Assembly: GCA_014238425.1 (NCBI GenBank)
Contig: JABABD010000016.1
Coordinates: forward strand, 331,602 to 395,601
Reading direction: 5' to 3'
Origin: Flavobacteriaceae bacterium
GTDB taxonomy: Bacteria; Bacteroidota; Bacteroidia; Flavobacteriales; Flavobacteriaceae
DNA: 64,000 nucleotides
Both the position numbers and the translations under genes were made by a program. Below are positions 24,148 through 33,621 of the stretch, piece by piece; the first letter of the stretch is position 1; each line of letters starts with the position of its first letter. A model generated the notes under the pieces. It did no database searches and was not told the origin of the DNA. It saw only the letters and a list, made by a program, of their open reading frames with translations.

Positions 24148-26964
24148 ATGCGCTTATTTAAGCTATCAATTATTGTAATTATTCTTGTGTTTTCTGCCTG
24201 TAAAACATCCGAAACTGAAAAACAGTTCACCATCGATTATGAAAAATTCACTTTAGATAATGGGTTAGAAGTCATTTTACATGAAGATCATAGTGACCCA
24301 ATAGTAGCGGTAGCAACTATGATGCATGTGGGCTCAAATAGAGAAAAACCTGGCAAGACAGGATTTGCCCATTTCTTTGAGCATATGAGTTTTAACGATT
24401 CAGAAAATGTACCGGTTGGTGCCAATAGAAAAATGATACCTGAATGGGGCGGAAGCCGTAATGGTGGTACTTGGAATGACGGGACTGTCTATTATGAGGT
24501 AGTTCCGAAAGATGCATTTGAAAAAATTCTTTGGATTGATTCTGATCGTTTTGGATATATGATCAACACAGTGACGGAAGCCGCTTTAGAACGGGAAAAA
24601 CAAGTTGTAAAAAATGAAAAACGTCAAAGAGTTGATAATGCTCCTTATGGATATACTGGAGAAATTATTAGAAAGAACTTATACCCAAAAGGACATCCTT
24701 ATAGTTGGACCGTTATAGGGTCTTTACCAGATTTACAGGCTGCAACGATAGATGATGTAAAAGAATTTTACAACACGTATTATGGCGCAAGCAATGCTTC
24801 ACTAGTAATTGCTGGTGATATTGATATTGAAGAAACTAAACAATTGGTCGAAAAATGGTTTGGAGAAATACCAAGTGGTCCTAAAGTAGAAACGATAAAG
24901 GCACAGCCCGTAACACTTGAGAAATCTAAGTCTTTGTATTTTGAAGACAATTTTGCTAAACTGCCAGAATTGCGAATGATAATACCAACTGTTGAAGAAT
25001 ACCACAGAGATTCTTACGCATTGAATATTCTTGGACAGTTGTTAAGTGGTAGTAAAAAATCACCATTATATCAAGTCCTTGTTGAAGAAAAAAAACTAGC
25101 ACCAAATGCAGGATCTTATCAAAGCAGCAGTGAATTAGCAGGCGAATTTGTTTTTAGAGTTCGTGCGAATGCCGGAAAAGATTTAGATGATGTTAAAGCT
25201 GCAATTCAAGAAGGTTTGGAAAGATTTGAAACAAATGGTGTAAGTGAAAATGAATTAAAACGCATTAAGGCAGAATTAGAGACAGGTCTATATCAAGGTG
25301 TTAGCACGGTATTGAACAAAGCATTTCAATTAGTACAGGATAATGAGTTTGGAGGAGATCCTGGATATATAACAAAAACTGCTAAGTATACTAATGCTGT
25401 GACTGCAGAAGATGTTATGCGTGTATATAATCAATACGTTAAAGGAAAGAATTATGTAATGACAAGTGTGGTACCAAAGGGGCAATTAAGCTTAGCAGTT
25501 GAAGGGGGAGAAGAAGCTAAAGTATGGATAGAAGAAGTAAAACAAGGTGTCGCTAATGAGGAAGTAGGACAAGGAGAAGAAGCTGTATACGAAAAAACAC
25601 CTAGTAAGTATGATCGAAGTGAGCCCGAGTTTGGCGAACTACCATTGTTTCAGTCGCCAGCAGTATGGTCAGCAGAATTGCCTAATGGAATGAAAGTATT
25701 AGGCATGGAAAACAATGAGGTACCATTGGTTCAGTTTGACATTACAATTCCTGGAGGACACATGTTGGATCCTGATGGCAAATCTGGTGTTTCAAGCTTA
25801 ATGAGTCAATTAATGATGCAAGGTACCGAAACCAAAACAGCGGCTGATCTTGAGGAAGCTATAGGGTTATTAGGAGCAAACATAAATATGTATAGTACCA
25901 ACGAAGATTTTCACGTCACTGGCTCTTGTTTAACAAAAAACTTCAAAGAAGTAATGGGCTTAGTAGAAGAAATTATGTTAAAACCACGCTGGGACGAAAA
26001 GGAATATAGCAGATTGAAACAAGCCTTAGAAACTGGATTGAAAGGAAGAGAAGCCAACCCAAATGCTATAGCCTCGCTTAATTTTAGTCGTTTAGTATAT
26101 GGAAATAATCATATTCTTGGTACTTCAGGGAGTGGTACTTTAGAAACAGCTAAGAACATTGATTTGGATGATTTGAAGGCCTATTACAATAATTTATCAT
26201 CTCAAAACGCAGTGTTTCATATTGCTGGAGCTATAGATGAAATCAGCGCTTTGAGTGCTTTGAGTGCTTTAGCTAATAATTGGAATGTCCCTTCAAGAGA
26301 CATACCTAAATACGAATTGCCAAAAGAGCACAAATCAAATCAATTATATTTTATTGATGTTCCAAACGCTAAACAATCCGTTTTATATATTGGTAAATTG
26401 GCACTTTCAGCTAAAAACCCTGAAGCTAATAATCTAAATTTCGCAAATGAAATTATTGGAGGCGGTAGTAGTGGAAGATTATTTCAGACATTACGAATAC
26501 AAAAAGGATATACATATGGAGCCTACAGTAGAATAGGAGAGAGCCAAGAAGTAGCACCTTATATTGTAACTTCTAGCGTACGTGCAAATGCGACCTTACC
26601 TTCTTTGAATATTATACAGGATATGCTCAAAAATTACGCACAGGATTTTTCTGATAATGAGGTGGAATTAACCAAGAATAAAATTCTAAAAGGGAATACG
26701 AGAGCTTACGAAAGTCTGGGTTCCAAACTAGGCATCTTAAGAGATATGAGTAAGTATGATAAACCTGCCAGTTTCATTGAAGATGACCAGAAAGAATTGA
26801 TGACTATGACGCTTGATGATTTCAAATCTGTGATTAACAAATATATTACTGAAGACGATATGATTTATGTAGTGGTAGCTGACAAAGCCACACAATTTGA
26901 GGAAGTTAAGAAATTCGGGAAGCAAATCACGGAGTTAGATATACATGGTAACCCTATAAATTAA
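24148..26964 (+). CDS. M16 family zinc metallopeptidase lipoprotein
   Basis: 938 residues with tandem M16 halves. The signal ends in FSAC (lipidated Cys18). The active half (about 30-470) has the inverted zinc motif HFFEH (His75, Glu78, His79) in TGFAHFFEHMSF, and the third ligand in VVKNEKRQR (Glu157). The second half (about 515-938) lacks HxxEH (DPDGKSGVSSLMSQLMMQG) and is the structural half, with the RLFQTLRIQKGYTYGAYS block. Such pitrilysin-like enzymes degrade peptides in the periplasm or at the outer membrane. The gene stands alone, followed by a structured intergenic region. Confidence 0.95.
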   Translation: MRLFKLSIIVIILVFSACKTSETEKQFTIDYEKFTLDNGLEVILHEDHSDPIVAVATMMHVGSNREKPGKTGFAHFFEHMSFNDSENVPVGANRKMIPEWGGSRNGGTWNDGTVYYEVVPKDAFEKILWIDSDRFGYMINTVTEAALEREKQVVKNEKRQRVDNAPYGYTGEIIRKNLYPKGHPYSWTVIGSLPDLQAATIDDVKEFYNTYYGASNASLVIAGDIDIEETKQLVEKWFGEIPSGPKVETIKAQPVTLEKSKSLYFEDNFAKLPELRMIIPTVEEYHRDSYALNILGQLLSGSKKSPLYQVLVEEKKLAPNAGSYQSSSELAGEFVFRVRANAGKDLDDVKAAIQEGLERFETNGVSENELKRIKAELETGLYQGVSTVLNKAFQLVQDNEFGGDPGYITKTAKYTNAVTAEDVMRVYNQYVKGKNYVMTSVVPKGQLSLAVEGGEEAKVWIEEVKQGVANEEVGQGEEAVYEKTPSKYDRSEPEFGELPLFQSPAVWSAELPNGMKVLGMENNEVPLVQFDITIPGGHMLDPDGKSGVSSLMSQLMMQGTETKTAADLEEAIGLLGANINMYSTNEDFHVTGSCLTKNFKEVMGLVEEIMLKPRWDEKEYSRLKQALETGLKGREANPNAIASLNFSRLVYGNNHILGTSGSGTLETAKNIDLDDLKAYYNNLSSQNAVFHIAGAIDEISALSALSALANNWNVPSRDIPKYELPKEHKSNQLYFIDVPNAKQSVLYIGKLALSAKNPEANNLNFANEIIGGGSSGRLFQTLRIQKGYTYGAYSRIGESQEVAPYIVTSSVRANATLPSLNIIQDMLKNYAQDFSDNEVELTKNKILKGNTRAYESLGSKLGILRDMSKYDKPASFIEDDQKELMTMTLDDFKSVINKYITEDDMIYVVVADKATQFEEVKKFGKQITELDIHGNPIN

Positions 26965-27062
26965 TTACGGAAAACCCGTAAAAAGTTTGCGTGAAAGCTG
27001 TAAAGAAAAGTCAGGATAGTTTACGAACTTTACGTATCCCTTTAAATGTTTGCAGTTAAAGG
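26965..27062 (+). other. Structured intergenic segment after the M16 gene
   Basis: The segment starts at the M16 stop and contains three short hairpins: TTACGG/CCGTAA (26965-26970, 26976-26981), GGATA/TATCC (27014-27018, 27035-27039) and CCTTTAA/TTAAAGG (27039-27045, 27056-27062). The second and third share a C, so only one of them can be fully formed. TTTACG repeats at 27020 and 27029. It could be a 3'UTR, a regulatory RNA or operator sites; no known riboswitch class is recognised. Confidence 0.4.
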
Positions 27063-27082
27063 ATATTAATTCTTATTTTTTA

Positions 27083-27140
27083 GAACAGCATCCCTCAATT
27101 AGATTTCACAACGGTTTAATGGGGATGCTGTTCGTCTTTT
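27083..27140 (+). terminator. Rho-independent terminator
   Basis: Perfect 12-bp stem GAACAGCATCCC (27083-27094) with GGGATGCTGTTC (27122-27133), 27-nt loop, followed by GTCTTTTTTGG. It ends transcription from the M16 gene or from the structured segment before it. Confidence 0.75.
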
Positions 27141-27166
27141 TTGGCAATCCTATAAATTATAAATAG

Positions 27167-27174
27167 TACTTTTG
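27167..27174 (+). promoter_or_regulatory. Candidate aquaporin promoter -7 element
   Basis: TACTTTTG matches TAnnTTTG, 22 bp before the ATG at 27196, with TTTG 23 bp upstream (27140-27143) as a loose -33. It makes the leaderless-looking start at 27172 unlikely. Confidence 0.5.
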
Positions 27175-27195
27175 CACCTTACTAACCAAGTATTG

Positions 27196-27846
27196 ATGTC
27201 AGAATCTATTTCTAAAACTTCTTTTGCCGAATTTATAGGTACATTTCTTTTAGTGTTTTTCGGTACAGGAGCTATTATTATAAATGAAGTCTACGATGGA
27301 GTCATTGGACATTTAGGGATATCGATGGCATTTGGTCTTATAGTTTTGGCAGTTATATATGCTATTGGAGAAGTTTCTGGTGCACATTTAAACCCAGCAG
27401 TCTCCATTAGTTTTTATATAGCTAAAACGATGACACTCTCTAAGACGTTGTCTTATATTACTGCCCAGGTTTTAGGGGCCATATTCGCAAGTATTGTTCT
27501 TAAGCTATTATTTCCTGAAGCAATGACTTTAGGTGAAACACTTCCATCAGGAAGTATTTTACAGACGTTCGTTATGGAATTCATTTTAAGTTTTGCGCTT
27601 ATGTTTGTTATTATTAATGTGGCAACAGGTTCAAAAGAACAGGGCGTTGCAGCAGGATTGGCTATTGGTATGACAGTCTTGATCTGTGCGCTGATAGGTG
27701 GACCTATTTCTGGTGCTTCTATGAATCCAGCACGATCTATAGGACCTGCACTTATAGCATTCGAACTTCATCATCTTTGGATATACATTCTGTCTCCAAT
27801 ATTAGGAGCTATATCAAGCATTTTAGTTTGGAAACTAATCAAATAA
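27196..27846 (+). CDS. Aquaporin (MIP family channel)
   Basis: 216 residues with six membrane helices. The two pore NPA motifs are present: HLNPAVSI (66-68) and SMNPARSIGP (177-179). The NPARS form, rather than NPARD, favours a water channel (AqpZ-like) over a glycerol facilitator. Starting at ATG 27196 (MSESISKTSFAEFIGTFLLV) gives the standard N-terminus and length. It is followed directly by a broken racemase gene in the same frame, but the stop codon between them is intact. Confidence 0.93.
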   Translation: MSESISKTSFAEFIGTFLLVFFGTGAIIINEVYDGVIGHLGISMAFGLIVLAVIYAIGEVSGAHLNPAVSISFYIAKTMTLSKTLSYITAQVLGAIFASIVLKLLFPEAMTLGETLPSGSILQTFVMEFILSFALMFVIINVATGSKEQGVAAGLAIGMTVLICALIGGPISGASMNPARSIGPALIAFELHHLWIYILSPILGAISSILVWKLIK

Positions 27847-28184
27847 AAATATAATCCTGAAGAAAGATTTTATAAGGACATATTACGCAAAAAATATGAT
27901 CTAGATATAATAACACTTGATGATCCTGATCGCAAAATCATTCATGCTATTATTTATGATGAGTTGATTAAAGAGGTGTTTGCAGATACCTCAAAACAGA
28001 TTTGTTTGAAAATAATGAATGACTTATCTAATCAAGGAGTGGAAAGAATAATACTGGGCTACACAGAATTACCATTATTACTTTCTCAAGATGATATAGG
28101 TATTCATTATTTAATACAACAAAATTACACGCTAAAGCGGCCATTGATTTGGCTATTGCAAATTTTCATGTCTCTAGTCAATAA
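27847..28184 (+). pseudogene. Aspartate/glutamate racemase remnant
   Basis: Begins in frame after the aquaporin stop. The reading YDLDIITLDDPDRKIIH then VERIILGYTELPLLLSQDD matches the C-terminal half of Asp/Glu racemases. The second catalytic Cys (ILGCTE in the family) is Tyr here. Around 28110 a missing T shifts the frame: after DIGIHY the family sequence continues in frame 3 as FNTTKLHAKAAIDLAIANF and stops at 28182-28184. The N-terminal half is absent. Three independent lesions make this a pseudogene. Its last bases overlap the convergent dacB end. Confidence 0.8.
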
Positions 28185-29449
28185 GTTTTAGATATCTCTT
28201 TTAGCAAACTTGAAAGTTTGCGTTTTACTTCCGAAGTCCGCTTAGTAAAGTGATTATTCATAATGCTAAAGATCAACGTTTTACCCGATTTTGTTATAAT
28301 ATATCCACTCAGATTATAATTATTCCCTAACGAGCCTGACTTTGCATAAATAAAGGGTTTTGAATCCCCTTTATCCAAGTGTTGAAAAGTTCCTGAAACA
28401 CTAGTGGCAGGAAAAAGATTAAACAAACGATCTTTTGGTATGTCTGTGTACATTTTTTTTAGAACGTGTACAAAAGATTCAGGAGTAAACAAATTATATC
28501 TACTTAATCCTGAGCCATCAACCCATCTGGGTGGATGCTTTAAATCGGATAAATAATTTTTCAATATGTGTTCGCGAGCTAATGAACTCTGTAGAATATC
28601 AGAAATAGTAGAAGAAGCTAGTATAAGTATTTGCTCAGCTAAAAAATTATCACTTTCTGCCATCATTCTTTTATAAAGCGAGTCAGAAGATATGCTATAT
28701 AGGACCTCTTTTTTATTAATCGGCATTTTACTTATTAAAAATATTTTATTTGGTGTCACTTGATTCCATAACTTTTTTATAATCTCGTTATCTATTATTA
28801 AGGGAATCTGGATTGTGTCATTTACACGATTATAATAAAAACGATTTTTGTTACGATCTCTTCTTATCGATTTTGTCCGATCGATGTTTATATCGTCTTT
28901 AAATAGTACAGGTTCAACTTTCAAAATCGAGTTATTAGAAACCTCAACAATATTGCCATACATAGGAAACCCAGATCGCTCAGGACTAAAATAAGTGTCG
29001 TAATCTTCCCAAGCCCATCCAGGTCCGAAAGGTGTGTCCTGAAAATTATCGAGATACACACCTACCTTTTTATAGGCTGAAGTTAGCTTCAAAGCTGTAC
29101 TATCCTTAAAATATGGATGAAGAAAACTTGGATCGCCAGTACCTTCCATATAAAGTGTGTCATTCTTTATACTATACTTTAATGAAGGAATGCTATCAGG
29201 TAATGTTTTTAAAGCTGAATATAGCGTGAAGATTTTGGTGTTACTCGCTGGAGTAAAATATTTGTCGCTATTATGCTTATATAAGGTATCATTAGTTTCA
29301 GGATCATAAATAAAAAAGCCCGTAAATTGATTCTCATAAAAATCACTTGAGATATTGCTATCTATGTTTTTGGCAATGGTTTTGAATTTACTGGCCTTGC
29401 AACTCATTAAACAGAGCGAGATGAATAATAGGATTATTACATTCTTCAT
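28178..29449 (-). CDS. dacB: D-alanyl-D-alanine carboxypeptidase/endopeptidase (PBP4, S13)
   Basis: A penicillin-binding protein of family S13 that trims or cleaves cross-links in peptidoglycan. 423 residues. It has a lipoprotein signal ending MSC (Cys17). The serine-protease-type triad is complete: Ser69 and Lys72 in TPASNTKIF, SDN at 266-268 in AESDNFLAEQ, and KSG at 370-372 in YAKSGSLGN. DGSGLSRYN around 311-319 is a family signature. Lipid anchoring suggests periplasmic action at a membrane. Its 3' end overlaps the racemase remnant by 7 bp. Confidence 0.9.
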   Translation of the reverse strand: MKNVIILLFISLCLMSCKASKFKTIAKNIDSNISSDFYENQFTGFFIYDPETNDTLYKHNSDKYFTPASNTKIFTLYSALKTLPDSIPSLKYSIKNDTLYMEGTGDPSFLHPYFKDSTALKLTSAYKKVGVYLDNFQDTPFGPGWAWEDYDTYFSPERSGFPMYGNIVEVSNNSILKVEPVLFKDDINIDRTKSIRRDRNKNRFYYNRVNDTIQIPLIIDNEIIKKLWNQVTPNKIFLISKMPINKKEVLYSISSDSLYKRMMAESDNFLAEQILILASSTISDILQSSLAREHILKNYLSDLKHPPRWVDGSGLSRYNLFTPESFVHVLKKMYTDIPKDRLFNLFPATSVSGTFQHLDKGDSKPFIYAKSGSLGNNYNLSGYIITKSGKTLIFSIMNNHFTKRTSEVKRKLSSLLKEISKTY

Positions 29450-29568
29450 ACTAATAAAAGTAATCTAAAAAATATGATTTGTTCATTCTTGAATTATTAA
29501 TTAGAACCTAAAACTCTGGTGTTTATCGAACAATTAGATCTTCATTTCCAAATTTAAATGCAAAAACC

Positions 29569-29678
29569 TATCTTTGTATGAGTTTAAAAGAGATACTTCC
29601 TTATTAAACATTGTTGTTAAAAGCATTCGTTTATATTTTATGTCTTCTTAAATTAATTAATCTTATTAAAATATTTGA
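29569..29678 (+). promoter_or_regulatory. Promoter and 5' UTR of the cold-shock-domain gene
   Basis: TATCTTTG (29569-29576, TAnnTTTG) lies 102 bp before the ATG. The resulting ~95-nt untranslated leader is AT-rich and ends in ATTAATTAATC-type sequence. Cold-shock genes often have long leaders that control translation by RNA structure; the length here is suggestive, but I see no defined conserved element. The rest of the 229-bp gap holds nothing recognised. Confidence 0.45.
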
Positions 29679-30137
29679 ATGGCAAAATCGCAACAAACCT
29701 ATAGTAAAAGTGAAAAAGAAAAAAAGCGCTTAAAAAAGAGAGAAGACAAACAGAAAAAGAAAGAAGCCCGTCGATTAGAAGCTAAAGAGAATCCTCAAGG
29801 TATTCAATTTGCCTATGTTGATTATAATGGAAATCTTACCGATACACCACCTGACCCATCTTTAAAACCAGAATTCGAAGTTGAAAGCATTGAGGTGAGC
29901 ATCCCGAAGATGGCCGAAGGAGATCGTGAAGCCTTTAATCCAGTACGAACTGGTAAAGTATCATTTTTCGATACGTCTAAAGGATTTGGTTTTATTGTAG
30001 ATACTGAAAATCAGGAAAAATACTTCACACACGTTAGTGGTATTATTGACGAGATTGCTGAGAATGATAATGTTACTTTTGAACTTGAAAAAGGACAAAG
30101 AGGCATGAATGCTGTTAAAGTCACCTTGGTTAAATAG
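29679..30137 (+). CDS. Cold-shock domain protein with basic N-terminal tail
   Basis: 152 residues. The N-terminus (1-40) is a low-complexity Lys/Arg/Glu-rich tail, probably RNA binding. The C-terminal cold-shock domain (about 88-150) begins RTGKVSFFDTSKGFGFIV, with RNP-1-like KGFGFI, then KYFTHVSGI as RNP-2, and closes with ERGQR..MNAVKV. Single-strand nucleic acid binding and RNA chaperone activity are expected. The two DEAD-box helicases that follow nearby suggest a shared cold or RNA-turnover response. A terminator follows. Confidence 0.93.
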   Translation: MAKSQQTYSKSEKEKKRLKKREDKQKKKEARRLEAKENPQGIQFAYVDYNGNLTDTPPDPSLKPEFEVESIEVSIPKMAEGDREAFNPVRTGKVSFFDTSKGFGFIVDTENQEKYFTHVSGIIDEIAENDNVTFELEKGQRGMNAVKVTLVK

Positions 30138-30161
30138 AAAAGATTTTTTATAAATTATACT

Positions 30162-30190
30162 AAAACCATCCTTGGTAGGATGGTTTTTTT
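30162..30190 (+). terminator. Rho-independent terminator after the cold-shock gene
   Basis: 10-bp stem AAAACCATCC (30162-30171) with GGATGGTTTT (30178-30187), 6-nt loop, followed by a T-run. Confidence 0.88.
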
Positions 30191-30221
30191 TATGAAATAC
30201 AATATAACATCAATTATAACC

Positions 30222-30229
30222 TACCTTTG
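30222..30229 (+). promoter_or_regulatory. Candidate -7 element for the first DEAD-box gene
   Basis: TACCTTTG (TAnnTTTG) lies 18 bp before the ATG at 30248. It argues for a short leader and against the in-frame TTG at 30242. Confidence 0.5.
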
Positions 30230-30247
30230 CATTCTTAAAACTTGATC

Positions 30248-31366
30248 ATGGCAACATTTGAAGACATAGGAATACATAAAACATATATAAAAGCTCTAAA
30301 AGAGCTAAACATTTATGAACCTACCGAAATACAAGAAAAAGCCATTTCTGCCCTTTTAAGTAAACCCACGGATTTCATAGGTCTTGCTCAAACTGGTACT
30401 GGAAAAACAGCAGCTTACGGTTTGCCTTTATTACATCAAATAGATACTTCAAAAAGCAATATACAGGGACTAATTTTGGCGCCAACAAGAGAATTAGTAC
30501 AACAAATCAAGAAGCAATTATTTAAATTCACTAAGTATTCTGAGTCAAAAATATTCGTAGAAGGTGTTTATGGAGGCGAAAAAATTGATCGACAAATAAA
30601 AGCTTTAAAGCGTACTACGCATATCGTTGTAGCGACTCCTGGGAGATTGATTGATTTGATTGAAAAGAATGCGATCGATATTACAAGTATAAAGACTCTA
30701 ATTCTCGACGAAGCTGATGAGATGCTCAGCATGGGTTTCAAACAAGATTTGAACACCATCTTAAAAACTACTACAGGCACACGACATACATGGCTGTTTT
30801 CTGCCACTATGCCGGAAGAAATAAAACGTATTGTTAGTTCGTATATGGCTGAGAATGCTGCTAGGGTAGAAGTTAATAAAAACGCTTTAGTAAATGCTAA
30901 CATCACTCATGAATACATATTAACAGGTATAATAGAAAAGCCAAATACGCTTTTTAAATTATTAAATGGGAAGAAAAATGAACGCGGAATCATATTCTGT
31001 AGAACCAAGGCAGGAACACAGAGTTTATCTAAAACTTTGGTAAATGAAGGTTTTTCGGTGGGTGCTCTGGAGGGAGATATGCAACAGAAAGAACGTGATA
31101 AAGTGATGCGAGCTTTTAAGAAAGAAAACCTTCAGATACTGGTATCAACGGATGTATCTGCAAGAGGTATAGATGTAAATGATCTAGGATTTGTTATACA
31201 TCATCAGTTACCCGAACACTTAGAGTATTACACGCACAGAAGTGGACGTACTGCCAGAGCAGGAAAAACGGGTAATTCTATAGCTTTAGTTCTTCCAAAT
31301 GAATTGCAACGAATTAAAGACATTGAAAAAGCTTTAGGAATCCGTTTTAAAGAAACGGTAGTTTAA
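30248..31366 (+). CDS. DEAD-box RNA helicase
   Basis: 372 residues, the minimal two-domain RNA helicase core without a long tail. Motifs in order: Q motif region FEDIGIHKTYIKALKE with PTEIQEKAI, Walker A AQTGTGKT (47-54), PTRELV, TPGRL, DEAD (154-157), SAT (185-187), IIFCRTKAGTQ, STDVSARGIDV and HRSGRTARAG. It unwinds short RNA duplexes, for ribosome assembly or RNA decay. Start ATG 30248; 44 bp separate it from the ABC transporter gene. Confidence 0.95.
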   Translation: MATFEDIGIHKTYIKALKELNIYEPTEIQEKAISALLSKPTDFIGLAQTGTGKTAAYGLPLLHQIDTSKSNIQGLILAPTRELVQQIKKQLFKFTKYSESKIFVEGVYGGEKIDRQIKALKRTTHIVVATPGRLIDLIEKNAIDITSIKTLILDEADEMLSMGFKQDLNTILKTTTGTRHTWLFSATMPEEIKRIVSSYMAENAARVEVNKNALVNANITHEYILTGIIEKPNTLFKLLNGKKNERGIIFCRTKAGTQSLSKTLVNEGFSVGALEGDMQQKERDKVMRAFKKENLQILVSTDVSARGIDVNDLGFVIHHQLPEHLEYYTHRSGRTARAGKTGNSIALVLPNELQRIKDIEKALGIRFKETVV

Positions 31367-31410
31367 TTATTAAACAACAAACATCATTCAAAAAAAAGTA
31401 GAGTTAAAGC

Positions 31411-33168
31411 ATGTCTAAAAAAGATACGAAGAAAAAAAAGCCTAAAGTAAGTATGGCCAAAGCCTTTAAGACAATAATTTGGCCTCGTCGTAATTTGGTA
31501 TTTATCGGGCTTATACTTATAGTTTTAAGCAGGTTAGCTAGTCTAGTATTACCATGGAAAAGTAAAGCACTTATAGATGATGTTATAGTAAATAAAGATT
31601 ATGACCAACTATATAATTTATTGCTAATTGTGGGTATCGCGGTTATTGTACAATCTGTGACATCATTTTTATTGACACGTATTTTGAGTGTTCAAGCACA
31701 ATTTTTAATTTCCGAACTACGAGCACAAGTGCAGAAAAAAGTGTTGTCTTTGCCTATAAATTTTTTCGACAATACGAAATCAGGAGCATTGGTATCGCGT
31801 ATTATGACAGATGTTACTGGTGTTCGTAACCTTATTGGTACTGGTTTGGTGCAAATGGTAGGAGGCACGATTACTGCTGTTATCTCATTAATACTTTTAA
31901 TAGGTATCAGTCCATCTATGACTCTGTTTGTTCTAGTACCAGTAGTTATTTTTGGATTTATCGCACTAAAAGCATTTGGCTATATCAGGCCTATTTTTAG
32001 AAAACGTGGGGTTATTAATGCAGAAGTTACAGGAAGACTTACAGAAACCTTAGCAGGAGTAAGAGTTATCAAGGCATTTAATGCAGAGCCTCAAGAGAAT
32101 AAAACATTTGAAAAAGGAGTAGATAGACTTTACCAAAATGTAAAAAAGAGTTTAACAGCCACGGCGTTCATGACAAGCTCTTCTACACTTTTATTGGGGC
32201 TTGCGTCTACAGGTATCATGGGAATTGGAGGTTATAAGATAATGGAAGGGGAGCTTACCGTTGGTGATTTCCTTTCATTTACATTGCTTTTAGGATTGAT
32301 GATAGCACCCATTGTGCAGATGAGCAATATTGGTAGCCAATTAACGGAAGCACTTGCTGGTTTGGATCGAACAGAAGAATTGATGAATATGACTGCTGAA
32401 ATTGATGATGAAGAGCGGACTATAGAACTTGATACTATTGAAGGTGATATTGAATTTCATGATGTGTCTTTTGCTTATGAAGAAGGTAAAGAAGTGCTAC
32501 ATAATATTAGTTTCAAAGCTCCACCTGGTTCGGTCATCGCATTGGTTGGAAGTTCAGGCTCTGGAAAATCAACCATTGCAGGTCTTTCGGCTACTTTTTT
32601 AAATCCTGATTCTGGTATGGTAACTATTGATGGAAAAGATTTATCTAAAGTGAACTTGAGTAGTTATCGTCAGCATTTAGGAGTTGTGTTACAAGACGAA
32701 TTTTTATTTGAGGGAACCATCAGAGATAATATCTTATTTCCTAGGCCAAATGCATCAGAAGAAGATTTGATCAATGCTGTAAAAGCCGCTTATGTAAATG
32801 AGTTTACAGATCGTTTTGAGGATGGATTGGATACGCTCATTGGAGAAAGAGGTGTAAAACTTTCTGGAGGCCAACGACAGCGTCTTGCTATAGCCAGGGC
32901 AATTCTTGCTAATCCAAGAATAATCATTTTAGATGAAGCTACATCAAATCTTGATACAGAGAGTGAGGCACTGATTCAAAAGAGTTTAACAGAACTTATT
33001 AAAGATAGAACGACTGTTGTAATTGCACACAGGTTAAGCACAATACGCAAGGCAAATCAAATATTAGTAATCGAAGCAGGAAAAATTTTAGAACGTGGTA
33101 ATCATGATGAGCTTATTGCTACAAAAGGCAGATACTATGATCTTTATACATATCAAGCTAAAATATAA
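31411..33168 (+). CDS. ABC exporter, fused membrane and ATPase domains
   Basis: 585 residues, a type IV half-transporter that works as a dimer. The membrane domain (about 20-315) has about six helices, and EVTGRLTETLAGVRVIKAF is the coupling-helix region. The nucleotide-binding domain (about 345-585) has Walker A GSSGSGKST (380-388), Q-loop VVLQDEFLF, signature LSGGQ (484-488), Walker B IIILDEA (504-510) and H-loop IAHRLSTI. It exports a lipid, drug or peptide; the substrate cannot be read from sequence. The N-terminal Lys-rich stretch is cytoplasmic. Confidence 0.95.
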   Translation: MSKKDTKKKKPKVSMAKAFKTIIWPRRNLVFIGLILIVLSRLASLVLPWKSKALIDDVIVNKDYDQLYNLLLIVGIAVIVQSVTSFLLTRILSVQAQFLISELRAQVQKKVLSLPINFFDNTKSGALVSRIMTDVTGVRNLIGTGLVQMVGGTITAVISLILLIGISPSMTLFVLVPVVIFGFIALKAFGYIRPIFRKRGVINAEVTGRLTETLAGVRVIKAFNAEPQENKTFEKGVDRLYQNVKKSLTATAFMTSSSTLLLGLASTGIMGIGGYKIMEGELTVGDFLSFTLLLGLMIAPIVQMSNIGSQLTEALAGLDRTEELMNMTAEIDDEERTIELDTIEGDIEFHDVSFAYEEGKEVLHNISFKAPPGSVIALVGSSGSGKSTIAGLSATFLNPDSGMVTIDGKDLSKVNLSSYRQHLGVVLQDEFLFEGTIRDNILFPRPNASEEDLINAVKAAYVNEFTDRFEDGLDTLIGERGVKLSGGQRQRLAIARAILANPRIIILDEATSNLDTESEALIQKSLTELIKDRTTVVIAHRLSTIRKANQILVIEAGKILERGNHDELIATKGRYYDLYTYQAKI

Positions 33169-33174
33169 ATTGCT

Positions 33175-33621
33175 ATGAGTCCTATAAGAGAGTTACATCC
33201 TGATTTTTATTATTATTTAAAATATAAGGATCAATCACTTGTAGATCTCTACCTAGACCTGCGTATGTTTTTAATTGATATGTATCCTGAATGTGATGAA
33301 TTGCTTTATCATACGCATGCATTAACATCAGTATATACGGTTTCTAGTAAAATGTCTGACGGTTTCTGTTTGATACCAATTTATACAAGTCATCTAAACT
33401 TGGGATTTATCAAGGGAACACTTTTGCCTGATCCAAATAAAAAGCTTGAAGGTAGTGGTAAATTAATGAGACATATCCCTATTAGCAAAGTTTCAGATTA
33501 TAGAAATCCAGAAGTAAAAACATTAGTCGAACAAGCGATAGAATTGGCAATACAGGACACTTCTTCAAAATCTAAAAGTAATGGCCTTACTATGTCTAAA
33601 ATAAAAATCCCAAATGCGTAA
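33175..33621 (+). CDS. DUF1801 domain protein
   Basis: 148 residues. The DUF1801 pattern is seen: [22 protein letters not shown] at about 24-45, the [14 protein letters not shown] strand pair (about 64-77), then [18 protein letters not shown] and a C-terminal helix. Members are small cytosolic proteins with no proven activity. It begins 6 bp after the ABC exporter stop and overlaps the VF530 gene by 8 bp, so the three genes are one transcript. Confidence 0.85.
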   Translation: MSPIRELHPDFYYYLKYKDQSLVDLYLDLRMFLIDMYPECDELLYHTHALTSVYTVSSKMSDGFCLIPIYTSHLNLGFIKGTLLPDPNKKLEGSGKLMRHIPISKVSDYRNPEVKTLVEQAIELAIQDTSSKSKSNGLTMSKIKIPNA

